A DNA stretch of 42,293 nucleotides from assembly GCA_945883145.1 (NCBI GenBank), contig CAMCXB010000014.1:1-42293 (forward strand). Reading direction: 5' to 3'. Source of the stretch: Bordetella parapertussis. Its GTDB lineage: Bacteria; Pseudomonadota; Gammaproteobacteria; Burkholderiales; Burkholderiaceae_D. Shown in pieces: positions 16,285 to 25,716 of this stretch. The notes under the pieces are model-generated. The model ran no database searches, had not been told where the DNA came from, and was given only the letters and a program-made list of their open reading frames with translations. Numbering within the stretch: the first letter of the stretch is position 1; each line of letters begins with the position of its first letter. A program made the translations under genes and the position numbers.

Positions 16285-17184
16285 TTATTCTGCTGTCGTT
16301 TCAACCAACATTTCAATCAATTCTCTCGCAAATACTGGGAGAGCTTGCACACTCTTCACGCAGATTTGTAATTTTCTAATAGCCCATTCTTCTTTAAGTT
16401 CAACGATACGAATAGGCATGCTCTTAGCATGACGGCTTGCGGCTGAATACGGCAATATGCCTATACCAACATTCGCTGCAATCATACGACTCGCAGCTTC
16501 GAAATTTCCGACTTGTATGCGTATCTTGATTGAACGATGTAAGTTGTTGGCTGCTTGTGTAAGGAAACCATGTATTGCACTGGCTTCTAACATACCCACG
16601 AAATCAAATTCTAGTGCTTCTTCAAATCGCACATCAGGTCGATTTGCTAAGGTATGAGAATCGGAGGTAACGAGCACTAATCTGTCTTCCACATAAGGCA
16701 ATACTTCTAAACCTTCAGTGTGTACATTACCAGCAACGATACCAATATCTACTTTACCCTCTGTTACAGCACGCACAATTTCATTCGAGAGCCGTTCTTT
16801 AAGATCGACATTCACATCAGGATGATTCGCTAAAAACTTTGGTAACACGGCAGGTAAAAATTCAGCCATTGCAGTGGTGTTAGCAAAAATACGTACGTGT
16901 CCTTTCGATCCTTTTACATACTCAGCAAGATCCACACGCAAATCTGCCAATTGTTGTAAAACGCGGCGTGCATGGTGCATAAATGCCTGACCAGGCGGTG
17001 TTAATGTCACACCTTGCGAAGTACGATAAAGCAGTTTGATGCCTAAACCTTCTTCTAGATTTTTAATACGTATAGACGCAGCTGGCAAAGACATGTGTGA
17101 GCGCTCTGCACCACGCGTTAAGCTATTTGCCTCTGCTATATTAACGAAGAGTTTTATATCTGGTAAATCAAAATGCGCTGCCAT
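16285..17184 (-). CDS. LysR-family transcriptional regulator
   Basis: 299 residues. The N-terminal winged HTH spans about 8-65 (LPDIKLFVNIAEANSLTRGAERSHMSLPAASIRIKNLEEGLGIKLL), followed by a periplasmic-binding-protein-like effector domain. That domain includes DIGIVAGNVHTEGLEVLPYVEDRLVLVTSDSHTLA and ANVGIGILPYSAA. Its start lies 5 bases after the DUF1501 gene stop and has no strong Shine-Dalgarno of its own, so it is probably translated by coupling as the third gene of a DUF1800-DUF1501-lysR unit. LysR regulators usually sit divergent to their targets; being inside the operon suggests feedback on it or control of unlinked genes. Effector unknown. Confidence 0.9.
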   Translation of the reverse strand: MAAHFDLPDIKLFVNIAEANSLTRGAERSHMSLPAASIRIKNLEEGLGIKLLYRTSQGVTLTPPGQAFMHHARRVLQQLADLRVDLAEYVKGSKGHVRIFANTTAMAEFLPAVLPKFLANHPDVNVDLKERLSNEIVRAVTEGKVDIGIVAGNVHTEGLEVLPYVEDRLVLVTSDSHTLANRPDVRFEEALEFDFVGMLEASAIHGFLTQAANNLHRSIKIRIQVGNFEAASRMIAANVGIGILPYSAASRHAKSMPIRIVELKEEWAIRKLQICVKSVQALPVFARELIEMLVETTAE

Positions 17185-17189
17185 GAGGT

Positions 17190-18419
17190 TTAACCAAAAA
17201 GAGGGAAAGATTCAAATTCACCAGACAATAATGTTTTACTGTCTGCGCCTAACCAGCCATCAATCAAGCTAGCATAGACTCGTCGAAAATCCGTGGTGTA
17301 CGTCACATTACCACCAATATCTAAAGCAGTGAAACTAGGTGCTTGTCCATAGTGCCCACCTTTAACTGGCTTACCAATCACATACATATGATTAGCGGTA
17401 CCATGATCGGTACCAAGACTCGTGTTTTCTGCTGCGCGTCGTCCAAATTCAGAAAAGACTAACACGGTGACATCATCAGCACGCCCTAATCGTTCCATAT
17501 CTTGCATAAAGCCTGATACAGCATCCGATACATACGTCAGCATACGTTGATGCACTTCAGACTGCTGTACATGCGTATCAAATGCATTGTGGCGATACGA
17601 TGTGTAATACAAACGGGTCGGTAAATCAGCTGCAATCATCGCAGCAACCTTTGGTAAGTCAACAGAGATAATGCCGTAATCAATTGGTGTTTTATAGTTG
17701 GCCCATGCTGCTCGCACTAACTGCGAAGCTTCACGCGCACTGTTGGCAACACTATCTAAATAATTTTGTGAAGCACTCGTGTTGGCTGACTTAGGCACGC
17801 TATCTAACAGCGGACGACTCTGCAGTAATCCTTTGCGTGTAAAACGTTCAGGATCATCAAACACCACAGGTACATGCTTTGCTGCTCGCACAGCCAGTGA
17901 TTGTCGTTCATCGATGTTGACTAAAAAATTCGGGGTCAATGCAGGATCAATCGCATCTGCTACACGTCCTAACCAACCATAAGGTTCACCACTGTTAGGA
18001 GCACCAGTATGCCAATACGCTGCTGAAGTGAAATGTGAATATGAAGGCTGTGCATAACCACAACCATGTACCACCGCCATTTTGCCTTCTTTGAATAAAC
18101 GCTCAAAGCCTGCCATGCCTGGGCTAAAACCAAATTGATCATCAATCTTACGAACTTTATTCGAGCGAATACCAATGTTAGGACGCAAACGATAATAAGT
18201 ATCATCCGCATAAGGCACTAAAGTATTAAAACCATCATTCGCACCCGAAAGCTCAAGCACTACCAAGATATGTTTATCTTTTTTATTAGCTGCTTGTGCA
18301 GGCATGACTGGCAAGAGTGGCAAACCTGCAACCATGCCCGCTCCAGCTAATGACTGCAATAAAGTACGACGTGTTAAATCAGTGTGGTGCTGGTGATGAA
18401 AATGCTTATCATGTTTCAT
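17190..18419 (-). CDS. DUF1501 domain protein with Tat signal
   Basis: 409 residues. A twin-arginine leader (LTRRTLLQSLAGAGMVAGLP, Arg17-Arg18) ends near AQA at 41-43. The rest is a DUF1501 domain: ILVVLELSGANDGFNTLVPYADD, VVHGCGYAQPSYSHFTSAAYWHTG, a FSEFGRR motif and GTDHGTANHMYVIGKPVKGGHYG. DUF1501 proteins have an alkaline phosphatase/sulfatase-like fold but no established reaction. The His and Asp residues in FSEFGRR...GTDHGTA would be candidates for a metal site. It follows the DUF1800 gene by 32 bases; the two families are regularly found as a pair, so a joint periplasmic function is likely. Confidence 0.9.
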   Translation of the reverse strand: MKHDKHFHHQHHTDLTRRTLLQSLAGAGMVAGLPLLPVMPAQAANKKDKHILVVLELSGANDGFNTLVPYADDTYYRLRPNIGIRSNKVRKIDDQFGFSPGMAGFERLFKEGKMAVVHGCGYAQPSYSHFTSAAYWHTGAPNSGEPYGWLGRVADAIDPALTPNFLVNIDERQSLAVRAAKHVPVVFDDPERFTRKGLLQSRPLLDSVPKSANTSASQNYLDSVANSAREASQLVRAAWANYKTPIDYGIISVDLPKVAAMIAADLPTRLYYTSYRHNAFDTHVQQSEVHQRMLTYVSDAVSGFMQDMERLGRADDVTVLVFSEFGRRAAENTSLGTDHGTANHMYVIGKPVKGGHYGQAPSFTALDIGGNVTYTTDFRRVYASLIDGWLGADSKTLLSGEFESFPLFG

Positions 18420-18451
18420 AATTTTTTCAGTCTAAAACTTTTATAGTTGAA

Positions 18452-20251
18452 TTAACCTAACTGATAAGCAGGCAGAGAAAGAATCACATGCAAAGTAGTA
18501 CGCAATGCTTCTTCCATATAAGTTTGCGCGCGTGATAAATCATCTGTGCCTAATTCAGCTTGCAACATCGCTGCAATTTTTTTGCGTGATTCGCTATCTA
18601 TAGGCACTGATAAAAACCTTAGCAATAAATAATCAACTGCTTGCTGCGTCGTTTTACATCCTGCTTGTTGCACCATACCAGTAAGATTCAACTGCGCATA
18701 AGCACGGGGTATAGGTTTTACTTTTTCTATCGCTTTACGCCATGCGTGATAACTCGCTAAACGCGTATTGAAATCTTCATCTCTGTCACCTTGCATAGAC
18801 ATAGACGACATTTCTTTACCTTCAGGCTTGGTGGCCGTAGTGACATCAATCCCCATCGCTAATTTTTCAGCGACTGGTACGATTTGATAAAACTGATTTG
18901 GCACTCTGTCAGTTGGTACAAAAGCTATCGGTGGAAACACAGTGTCATACACAAAATTTCCACGCGCGAGTAACAAGCCTGGTGTAATCCAACTCTTACC
19001 GTGCGCCCAACCAGCCACGTTCGGTGGATACAATAGTTTTTGTCCTAATGATTCTGTTAAATCATTAAAGTCAGGAATGCCAGGTATGGTTTTCAAACCT
19101 AACTTACGATAAGTAGCAATCACTAATTCAACTGGAGGCTTAATACGCGTTGCGACCGATGCATCGCTATAAAAATCTTTTGACGCAAAAACTGCTTCAA
19201 GAAATGGTGCGATCTCATACTTTGATTTGCGCAGCACATTACCTAACTCTTTTTGCAATTCTGGTGATAACTCTTCCCGCACAAAATAACGATATAACTT
19301 CGCTGCGATAAACTCTGCTGTCACAGGTTGCGCGAGTAAAATATCAATCACCTGCACACCATCATAATTACCTGTGTGACCTAACACTGTTTTATTCGCG
19401 TTATCGTGCTTGTCAGGATTGACCACAAATTTCAAACCCTGATAATTCCAACCTGTAAAAGCACGCGCTGCTTCTCGTATATCTTGTTCACTGTAATTGC
19501 CCACTCCCATGGTGAACAATTCCATAATCTCGCGCGCAAAATTTTCATTTGGTGCGCCTTTCACATTCACAGCAGCATCCAAATAAGCCAGCATTGCGGG
19601 GTCTTGCGCAACAGCTATCATCAACGTTCTGAAATTACCCGTTGCATGCTTGCGAAACAATTCATTTTGCAACAGCATTTTGCGGTAATCACGCACCTTC
19701 TCTTCACTGGTTGCAAAATGTCCATGCCAGAAAAGCGTCATCTTTTCTTCTAGAGGACGGCGTGTGGTCAACATACGATTCGCCCACCAATAACCCACTC
19801 TGTTTGATTCAAGACGACTCGCTCGCAACCAATATAAAAATCGATCGGCAACTTGTTGCATACGCCGATTACCTTCAGGCTTAACCTTCACACCCAGTGA
19901 TTCTCCTGTATCGCGCGCAAGATCGGTTGCAGCAGGACGTGAAGTAGCAAAAGGCTCAAGACCAGCATCATGTAGACCTGAATGCTCGAAAGTGGGCAAA
20001 GGATTAGGAATGGATTTGTAACGCACCAATGACTTAACCGCTTGAGTTGGTGACATCGCTGAAAAGCGCGTAATCTCTTCAGGTGTTGCCCCAAAACCTG
20101 CGCGCTCTAACAGATGCGCAGCACGCTCACGATTCCATTCTGATTTAGAAATTGGCTGTAAATCACCTTGCCATGAAGTGGGTGCTGCATGAGATAACAA
20201 CGACGCTCCCAGCAAAATTAGCATGGTGGAAGCTTGAAGAAGACGCATCAT
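18452..20251 (-). CDS. DUF1800 domain protein, secreted
   Basis: 599 residues with a Sec signal peptide (MMRLLQASTMLILLGASLLSHA). The DUF1800 body includes HLLERAGFGATPEEI, WWANRMLTTRRPLEEKMTLFWHGHFATS, NENFAREIMELFTMGVGNYSEQDIREAARAFTGW and PPNVAGWAHGKSWI, all family hallmarks. Its biochemical role is unknown; the family is nearly always encoded next to DUF1501. AGGT lies about 9 bases before the start. It is divergent from the MauG-like gene, with 230 bases shared between them. Confidence 0.9.
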   Translation of the reverse strand: MMRLLQASTMLILLGASLLSHAAPTSWQGDLQPISKSEWNRERAAHLLERAGFGATPEEITRFSAMSPTQAVKSLVRYKSIPNPLPTFEHSGLHDAGLEPFATSRPAATDLARDTGESLGVKVKPEGNRRMQQVADRFLYWLRASRLESNRVGYWWANRMLTTRRPLEEKMTLFWHGHFATSEEKVRDYRKMLLQNELFRKHATGNFRTLMIAVAQDPAMLAYLDAAVNVKGAPNENFAREIMELFTMGVGNYSEQDIREAARAFTGWNYQGLKFVVNPDKHDNANKTVLGHTGNYDGVQVIDILLAQPVTAEFIAAKLYRYFVREELSPELQKELGNVLRKSKYEIAPFLEAVFASKDFYSDASVATRIKPPVELVIATYRKLGLKTIPGIPDFNDLTESLGQKLLYPPNVAGWAHGKSWITPGLLLARGNFVYDTVFPPIAFVPTDRVPNQFYQIVPVAEKLAMGIDVTTATKPEGKEMSSMSMQGDRDEDFNTRLASYHAWRKAIEKVKPIPRAYAQLNLTGMVQQAGCKTTQQAVDYLLLRFLSVPIDSESRKKIAAMLQAELGTDDLSRAQTYMEEALRTTLHVILSLPAYQLG

Positions 20252-20326
20252 TAATAAAACCTGAAATGGGAGAGAATCAAAATAAACGAGACTGCTTAGC
20301 TCGATTTTACTCTAGCGCGTCTAAGC

Positions 20327-20341
20327 CTTATGCAGCATAAG
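20327..20341. promoter_or_regulatory. CTTAT-N5-ATAAG inverted repeat in the DUF1800/mauG intergenic region
   Basis: The 15 bases CTTATGCAGCATAAG are a near-perfect palindrome with a T-N11-A layout, as LysR-type regulators prefer. The same CTTAT-N5-ATAAG core recurs at 39767-39781 between cysB and the cys operon. It may serve CysB or the local LysR regulator. Confidence 0.4.
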
Positions 20342-20481
20342 TTTTCAAAAAGATAAAACTCGTCTCGTAAAGCGCTAGTAATAGAATAATAAGAGAAATA
20401 AATTCAACTCTGAAGTAATAGTCTGCAAACAGATAAAAAATAACGGACAATCATGAAAATCATTAGGTAAGGGAGAGAACA

Positions 20482-21555
20482 ATGCAATTCAATAAATGGG
20501 CACCATCCATCGCAACTGCTGTACTACTCATCATCACAGCAAGTTCCATAGTCAATGCTGAAAGTACTGAACAAGCTTTGCTCACTCAAGCTCGTAGTTT
20601 GTTTAAGCCTTTACCTGATACAGCCCATGTAGATGATTATCCGCACTCAAAAGCTAGACTAGAGTTAGGCAAAGCCTTGTTCTTTGAAACACGTGTGTCA
20701 ACCGATGGACGTATGAGTTGCGCTGCATGCCATAACCCTTCTTACTATGGCGCAGATTCCTTAGCACTCTCTGTTGGTGTACACGGTAAAAAACTGCCGC
20801 GTAATGCACCAACAGTGTTTAATACTCCACTGTTAATTGCACAGCACTACGGTGGCAACCGTGTCTCAGTTGAAGAGCAAGCCATGAAGGCATTGTTGAG
20901 TCCTCTCGCTTATGGCAACACCAGCTATGCAGAAGCGGAAGCCAAATTAGAAAAACTCGGTTACGAGAAAAAATTTCAAGCGGCATTTCCTAACGAACCT
21001 AAATCAATTAGTGCAGAAAACTGGGCAACAGCGATTGGTGCGTTTGAGCGCACGCTTCTCACACCTGCTCCCTTTGATAAATATTTAAAAGGCGATCAAA
21101 AAGCAATTAGCAAAGAAGCCAAACTCGGTTTAGAAAAATTCATCTCTACAGGTTGCGCAGGCTGTCATAGCGGTTCAACCGTTGGCGGGCAAAGCTATCA
21201 AAAATTTGGCATCGTAGAAGATTATTGGTTAGCGACTGGTAGTAAAGAAATGGAACTGCTGCAGGGTCGTGATAAAGGTAAATTCCATGACACTAAAAAA
21301 CCAGAAGACACGTATATATTCAAAGTACCTCAATTGCGTAATGTAGCAATGACACCACCTTATTTTCATGATGGCTCAGTCGCGCGTCTGGAAGATGCAG
21401 TGCGCGTCATGGCACGTGTGCAGTTAGGTCAAAAATTAAATGATAGCGATGTCGCCAACATCGTTGCATTTCTTCAAACACTTACAGGTGAAATACCTGC
21501 ACAATTTGCAAGTGCACCATCATTGCCAGTAGCTGGTTTTCAAAATCAACCCTAA
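20482..21555 (+). CDS. Diheme cytochrome c peroxidase / MauG-like protein
   Basis: 357 residues, secreted (hydrophobic leader ATAVLLIITASSIVNA, 12-26). Two heme c sites: CAACH at 80-84 and CAGCH at 225-229. Between and after them are RNAPTVFNTPLL, GAFERTLLTPAPFDKYLKGD and PQLRNVAMTPPYFHDGSVARLEDAV. These are the hallmarks of the CcpA/MauG superfamily, periplasmic enzymes that reduce hydrogen peroxide or oxidise a partner protein. GGGAGAG lies 6 bases before the start. Divergent from the DUF1800/DUF1501 genes, so it may act with them. Peroxidase and MauG-type oxidation cannot be told apart from the sequence alone. Confidence 0.92.
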   Translation: MQFNKWAPSIATAVLLIITASSIVNAESTEQALLTQARSLFKPLPDTAHVDDYPHSKARLELGKALFFETRVSTDGRMSCAACHNPSYYGADSLALSVGVHGKKLPRNAPTVFNTPLLIAQHYGGNRVSVEEQAMKALLSPLAYGNTSYAEAEAKLEKLGYEKKFQAAFPNEPKSISAENWATAIGAFERTLLTPAPFDKYLKGDQKAISKEAKLGLEKFISTGCAGCHSGSTVGGQSYQKFGIVEDYWLATGSKEMELLQGRDKGKFHDTKKPEDTYIFKVPQLRNVAMTPPYFHDGSVARLEDAVRVMARVQLGQKLNDSDVANIVAFLQTLTGEIPAQFASAPSLPVAGFQNQP

Positions 21556-21577
21556 CCAATGGCCATCATGAGTATGC

Positions 21578-21595
21578 GGCGCAATATATTGCGCC
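21578..21595. terminator. Palindromic hairpin GGCGCAATATATTGCGCC
   Basis: A perfect 18-base palindrome 22 bases after the MauG-like gene, followed by CTACTTGG. It could end that transcript, although no T-run follows. The trailing CCCTAC resembles the tail of the REP-like elements next to it. Confidence 0.45.
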
Positions 21596-21614
21596 CTACT
21601 TGGTTAATTTATTT

Positions 21615-21646
21615 GCGTACGATTACGCTTCGCTAATCGACCCTAC
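21615..21646. repeat. REP-like palindromic element, copy 2
   Basis: The core GATTACGCTTCGCTAATC with GCGTAC before it and GACCCTAC after it. Same family and orientation as copy 1, and paired with an inverted copy 23 bases later. Confidence 0.7.
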
Positions 21647-21668
21647 TCCATTGGTATATATTTAATTT

Positions 21669-21699
21669 GTAGATACGAATAGCGTAGCGTATTCGTACG
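21669..21699. repeat. REP-like palindromic element, copy 3 (inverted)
   Basis: GTAGATACGAATAGCGTAGC followed by GTATTCGTACG: the reverse-complement orientation of copies 1 and 2. With copy 2 it forms an inverted pair between the MauG-like and SulP genes. Confidence 0.7.
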
Positions 21700-21808
21700 A
21701 TAAAAAATTCAAACAACTCTATTAATAAACCATAGCGATCAACCCAAAACAAAGTCTTTTCCTTACTAGGGTTTACAATCAAGTTTTCCCTCACCACGCT
21801 CATCTATT

Positions 21809-23443
21809 GTGATCGCTATCCTCGAAGCGCAACGTGCTGGTCTGCTACAACGCAAATATTGGATAGCCAATCTCGTCTCTGGTATTACGGTAGGTATTGT
21901 GGCTCTTCCACTGGCGATGGCGTTTGCGATTGCCTCTGGTGCCAAACCTGAACAAGGACTCTACACCGCTATCGTTGCAGGTCTTGCAGTTTCATTGTTT
22001 GGTGGCAGTCGTCTGCAAATTGCAGGTCCTACTGGTGCATTCATTGCGGTGCTAGCTGGCATCACCGCTTCCCATGGTTATGCAGGTTTACAAATCGCGA
22101 CTTTGCTCGCAGGTTGCATACTTGTTTTGCTTGGTGTTGCACGCTTAGGCAATATCATTAAATTTATTCCTGATCCCGTCATTGTTGGCTTCACTGCAGG
22201 TATCGGTGTGATTATCTGGGTAGGTCAATGGTCTTATTTTTTTGGTTTACCTAGCTCATCGGGTATACATTTTCATGACAAGCTATGGCATCTGCTGCAA
22301 TCATTCAATGAATTGCACTTACCCACTACCTTAATGGGTTTGGCTTCGCTACTGATCGTGATTTTTAGTAGCCGCATTCCTTACATAAAACGCGCACCCG
22401 GTCCTTTGCTTGCCTTAGTGTTTGCAGGTTTAATACAATTTCATTTTGAGTTTGCAGGTGTGGCCACCATAGGCAGCATGTTTGGTGAGATACCGCGTGA
22501 TCTGCCTACATTGCAATGGCCTGACATCACCTTTACCCATATCGTTGAACTGATAGGTCCTGCATTTGCCATTGCTATGTTGGGTGCGATTGAATCTCTG
22601 TTATCTGCAGTGGTTGCAGATAGCATGACAGGTACGCGTCATGATTCGAATCAAGAGCTAATCGGACAAGGCATTGCCAACATACTCACGCCTCTATTTG
22701 GTGGATTTGCCGCCACTGGTGCTATTGCAAGAACAGCGACTTCGATACGTAACGGTGGCAATAGTCCATTATCAGGAATCATTCATGCAGCCACATTGGT
22801 GTTAGTGATAGTGTTTGCAGCACCTCTTGCATCTCATATTCCGCTTGCGACTCTGGCTGCGATTTTATTTGTGGTTGCTTGGAATCTGAGTGAGACGCAT
22901 CGAGTCATGAGTATGTTACGCAGAGCTCCACGTGCTGATGTCGTTATCTTGCTAGTGACTTTGTTCTTAACTGTATTCGTGGATCTGGTCGTCGCAGTCA
23001 ACATCGGTGTCATTTTAGCGACCTTGCATTTTTTACGTCGCATGGCAGCGAGTGTGGAAGTATCAGCCTTACCCGAAGAAGATTATCCTTTGAATCAATC
23101 AGGTGAAATCACTTCATTACCTAAAGACGTGATGATTTTTCGTATTGATGGGCCTTTCTTTTTTGCGGCAGCAGAATCATTTGAACGTGCACTCACTTTT
23201 ACAAACAGCCAACCACGCGTCGTAATCATAAGTTTGCGACGCGTACCTTTTGTCGACATGACTGCGATTAGCAAACTAGAACACGTCATGCTCGATCTAC
23301 AAAAAAGACATATACGCATCTTGCTGGCGGAAGCGAATACTCTCGTAACTGAAAAGCTCGAGCGAGCAGGTTTGCTAGATTTGGCGGGTCGTGAACAAGT
23401 ATTTACTAAATTGTCGGCTGCGATAGTCTCTGCAAGTACATAG
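21809..23443 (+). CDS. SulP-family anion (sulfate) permease with STAS domain
   Basis: 544 residues, starting with GTG. About 10-12 membrane segments from residue 20 to 415; the SulP blocks GITVGIVALPLAMAFAIASGAKPEQGLYTAIVAGL and GGSRLQIAGPTGAFIAVLAG are clear. A C-terminal cytoplasmic STAS domain spans about 430-540 (FRIDGPFFFAAAESFERAL ... VVIISLRRVPFVDMTAISKLEHV). It should import an anion across the inner membrane. Sulfate is attractive because a sulfate assimilation operon lies 10 kb away and no ABC sulfate transporter is in the window, but bicarbonate or another anion is possible. No good ribosome binding site precedes the GTG; no better in-frame ATG is visible. Confidence 0.92.
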   Translation: MIAILEAQRAGLLQRKYWIANLVSGITVGIVALPLAMAFAIASGAKPEQGLYTAIVAGLAVSLFGGSRLQIAGPTGAFIAVLAGITASHGYAGLQIATLLAGCILVLLGVARLGNIIKFIPDPVIVGFTAGIGVIIWVGQWSYFFGLPSSSGIHFHDKLWHLLQSFNELHLPTTLMGLASLLIVIFSSRIPYIKRAPGPLLALVFAGLIQFHFEFAGVATIGSMFGEIPRDLPTLQWPDITFTHIVELIGPAFAIAMLGAIESLLSAVVADSMTGTRHDSNQELIGQGIANILTPLFGGFAATGAIARTATSIRNGGNSPLSGIIHAATLVLVIVFAAPLASHIPLATLAAILFVVAWNLSETHRVMSMLRRAPRADVVILLVTLFLTVFVDLVVAVNIGVILATLHFLRRMAASVEVSALPEEDYPLNQSGEITSLPKDVMIFRIDGPFFFAAAESFERALTFTNSQPRVVIISLRRVPFVDMTAISKLEHVMLDLQKRHIRILLAEANTLVTEKLERAGLLDLAGREQVFTKLSAAIVSAST

Positions 23444-23623
23444 CAAACTTAATTTTTATATCATTGAATTAACCGCGCTGCGTTTTTCTACCCTTTTAAA
23501 TCCTCACTTTATCGAATACAAACCAACTTAACACTAAAACCATTGCGATCGTGCTGCTTTGAATATAGCATCTAATACTTCGACCATTTTTTGACAATAA
23601 GTCAGCCCTTATCGTTAGCATTT

Positions 23624-25702
23624 ATGAAACATCGCGCACTTCCTAAGCTAACGCTACTCAGTCAAATCATCATCACAGCCTTTGCGTTGCCTTGTGCGCA
23701 AGCGGATGATATTCGCGTTTTACCTGAAGTCGAGGTGGTTGGTTCACGATATAGCTTGTTAGGCATTGCAGACTCTGCCAATGAAGGTGCAGTTGGTCAG
23801 GCACAAATTAGTAATCGCGTGGTAGCGCGAACTGGCGAAGTGCTTGAAGTTGTTCCTGGTTTAATCGTGAGTCAACACAGTGGTGAAGGTAAAGCGAATC
23901 AATATTTCTTACGCGGCTTTAACCTAGATCACGGATTAGATTTCAAGCTCTCTTTAGATGGCATGCCGATTAATCAGCGTAGTCATGCACATGGTCAAGG
24001 TTGGGCAGATTTAAATCCTATTATTCCTGAACTGATTTCATCGATACATTATCGTAAAGGTCCCTACTACGCAGCTGAAGGTGATTTTGCGAATGCAGGT
24101 TCAGCTAATATTTTTTATAGCGATAAAATCGATAAAGGCTTAGCTAGTTTTGGATTAGGACAAAACGGTTATTACCGCACTCTATTAGCGAATGCGCCGA
24201 AATTTCATGATGGGAATCTGCTCTATGCATTAGAGCTCTCGCATTACAATGGCCCTTGGGACACACCTGATAACTACCGAAAATACAATGGCATATTGCG
24301 TTATTCAGAAGGTACATCAGCCAACGGATTTAATCTCACCGCCATGGCCTATTCAGGTAAATGGAATTCTACCGATCAAATTCCATTTAACGATTATAAG
24401 CAAGGCCTCATCTCGCGTTGGGGATCGATGGATACATCATCCGGAGCGAATGCAAGTCGTTATAGCTTGTCAGGTGAATGGCGCCGAGCTGATGCTAGTG
24501 GCACTTGGTTAGCGCAAGCTTATGTGATTCAGAACTTTCTCGATTTGTATTCTAATTTTGAATATGCACCAGATAGTCAATTTAATCAGCGTGATAGCCG
24601 CGTCACCTCAGGTTTGAATGTGGCACGTAGTTGGGATGTAAAAGGCCTGGGTAAAGAAGCGACCAACACCTTAGGCATACAAATCCAAAACGATAATATT
24701 CATAATGCACTTCAGGGGACAACACGACGTGTTTCAAATGGCTGCTCAAGTTTGAATAATGTTATTGATCAATGCCGTACTGATCACATCAATCAAAGTA
24801 GCGTAGGTCTATACGCAGAAAACCACGTACATTGGAATGACTGGTTTAGAACCGTTGCCGGTCTGCGTGGCGATTACTTCCGCTTTAATAATCTTGGCCT
24901 AACCAGTTCTACCGGAGTTAACAACACTGCGACTGTGAATGATTTCATAACTAGCCCTAAACTCAATGTTGTCTTCGGCCCATGGACAAGAACTGAGTAT
25001 TACTACAGCATTGGGAATGGCTATCATTCGAATGACGCGCGTGGCGTGACTGCAGGATCAGGTATACGTTCAAATGGCTTAGTCAGAACATTTGGTCAAG
25101 AAGTCGGCATCAGAACTGAAATAATCAATGGTTTGCAAACTACGCTCGCTTTGTTCCAACTCGATAATGCATCCGAGATTGTTTATATAGGTGATGCTGG
25201 TCGCACGGAAGATTCCGGTCGTCGTAGTCGTCGCACTGGCTTTGAATTTAACAACTATTTCAAAGCCACTAAGTGGCTCACTATTGATGCAGATTTCGCT
25301 TATGCTAAAGCACGCTTCAGAGATCCAGGCGCAAATGGCGAAGGCAATTTTATTGCAGGTGCAGTCGAAGGGGTGGCATCTGTAGCCGCCATTATCGATA
25401 TCCAAGGGCCTTACTCAGGTTCTTTGCAACTGCGTTATTTCGGACCACGACCACTGACTGAAGATAATACATTGCGATCTAATTCAACAGCTACGGTCAA
25501 CGGAAAATTAGGCTACAAAGTCAATAAAGATACCAAGATTGAGCTAGTTGGATTTAATCTTTTAAATAGTGAGCATTCTGCAATTGATTATGCTGTAGAT
25601 TCATACACAAATATAAACGGAGTTCAGTCTAGCGGCCCTTATCGTGTATTCCATCCTATAGAACCACGATCATTTCGCGTCTTGCTGATCACACGCTTCT
25701 AA
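23624..25702 (+). CDS. TonB-dependent outer membrane receptor
   Basis: 692 residues from ATG 23624, which gives a regular signal peptide (MKHRALPKLTLLSQIIITAF, cleaved after CAQA). An upstream TTG at 23591 would spoil it. After a TonB-box-like stretch (RVLPEVEVVGSRY) comes the plug domain (TGEVLEVVPGLIVSQHSGEGKANQYFLRGFNLDHG, LDGMPINQRSHAHGQGWADL, YRKGPYYAAEGDF), then a 22-strand-type barrel ending in aromatic RVLLITRF. The His-rich plug loop (RSHAHGQG) is notable. The ligand is not evident. Only 14 bases separate its stop from the convergent AsmA-family gene. Confidence 0.92.
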   Translation: MKHRALPKLTLLSQIIITAFALPCAQADDIRVLPEVEVVGSRYSLLGIADSANEGAVGQAQISNRVVARTGEVLEVVPGLIVSQHSGEGKANQYFLRGFNLDHGLDFKLSLDGMPINQRSHAHGQGWADLNPIIPELISSIHYRKGPYYAAEGDFANAGSANIFYSDKIDKGLASFGLGQNGYYRTLLANAPKFHDGNLLYALELSHYNGPWDTPDNYRKYNGILRYSEGTSANGFNLTAMAYSGKWNSTDQIPFNDYKQGLISRWGSMDTSSGANASRYSLSGEWRRADASGTWLAQAYVIQNFLDLYSNFEYAPDSQFNQRDSRVTSGLNVARSWDVKGLGKEATNTLGIQIQNDNIHNALQGTTRRVSNGCSSLNNVIDQCRTDHINQSSVGLYAENHVHWNDWFRTVAGLRGDYFRFNNLGLTSSTGVNNTATVNDFITSPKLNVVFGPWTRTEYYYSIGNGYHSNDARGVTAGSGIRSNGLVRTFGQEVGIRTEIINGLQTTLALFQLDNASEIVYIGDAGRTEDSGRRSRRTGFEFNNYFKATKWLTIDADFAYAKARFRDPGANGEGNFIAGAVEGVASVAAIIDIQGPYSGSLQLRYFGPRPLTEDNTLRSNSTATVNGKLGYKVNKDTKIELVGFNLLNSEHSAIDYAVDSYTNINGVQSSGPYRVFHPIEPRSFRVLLITRF

Positions 25703-25716
25703 ACGAGGGCAACTAC

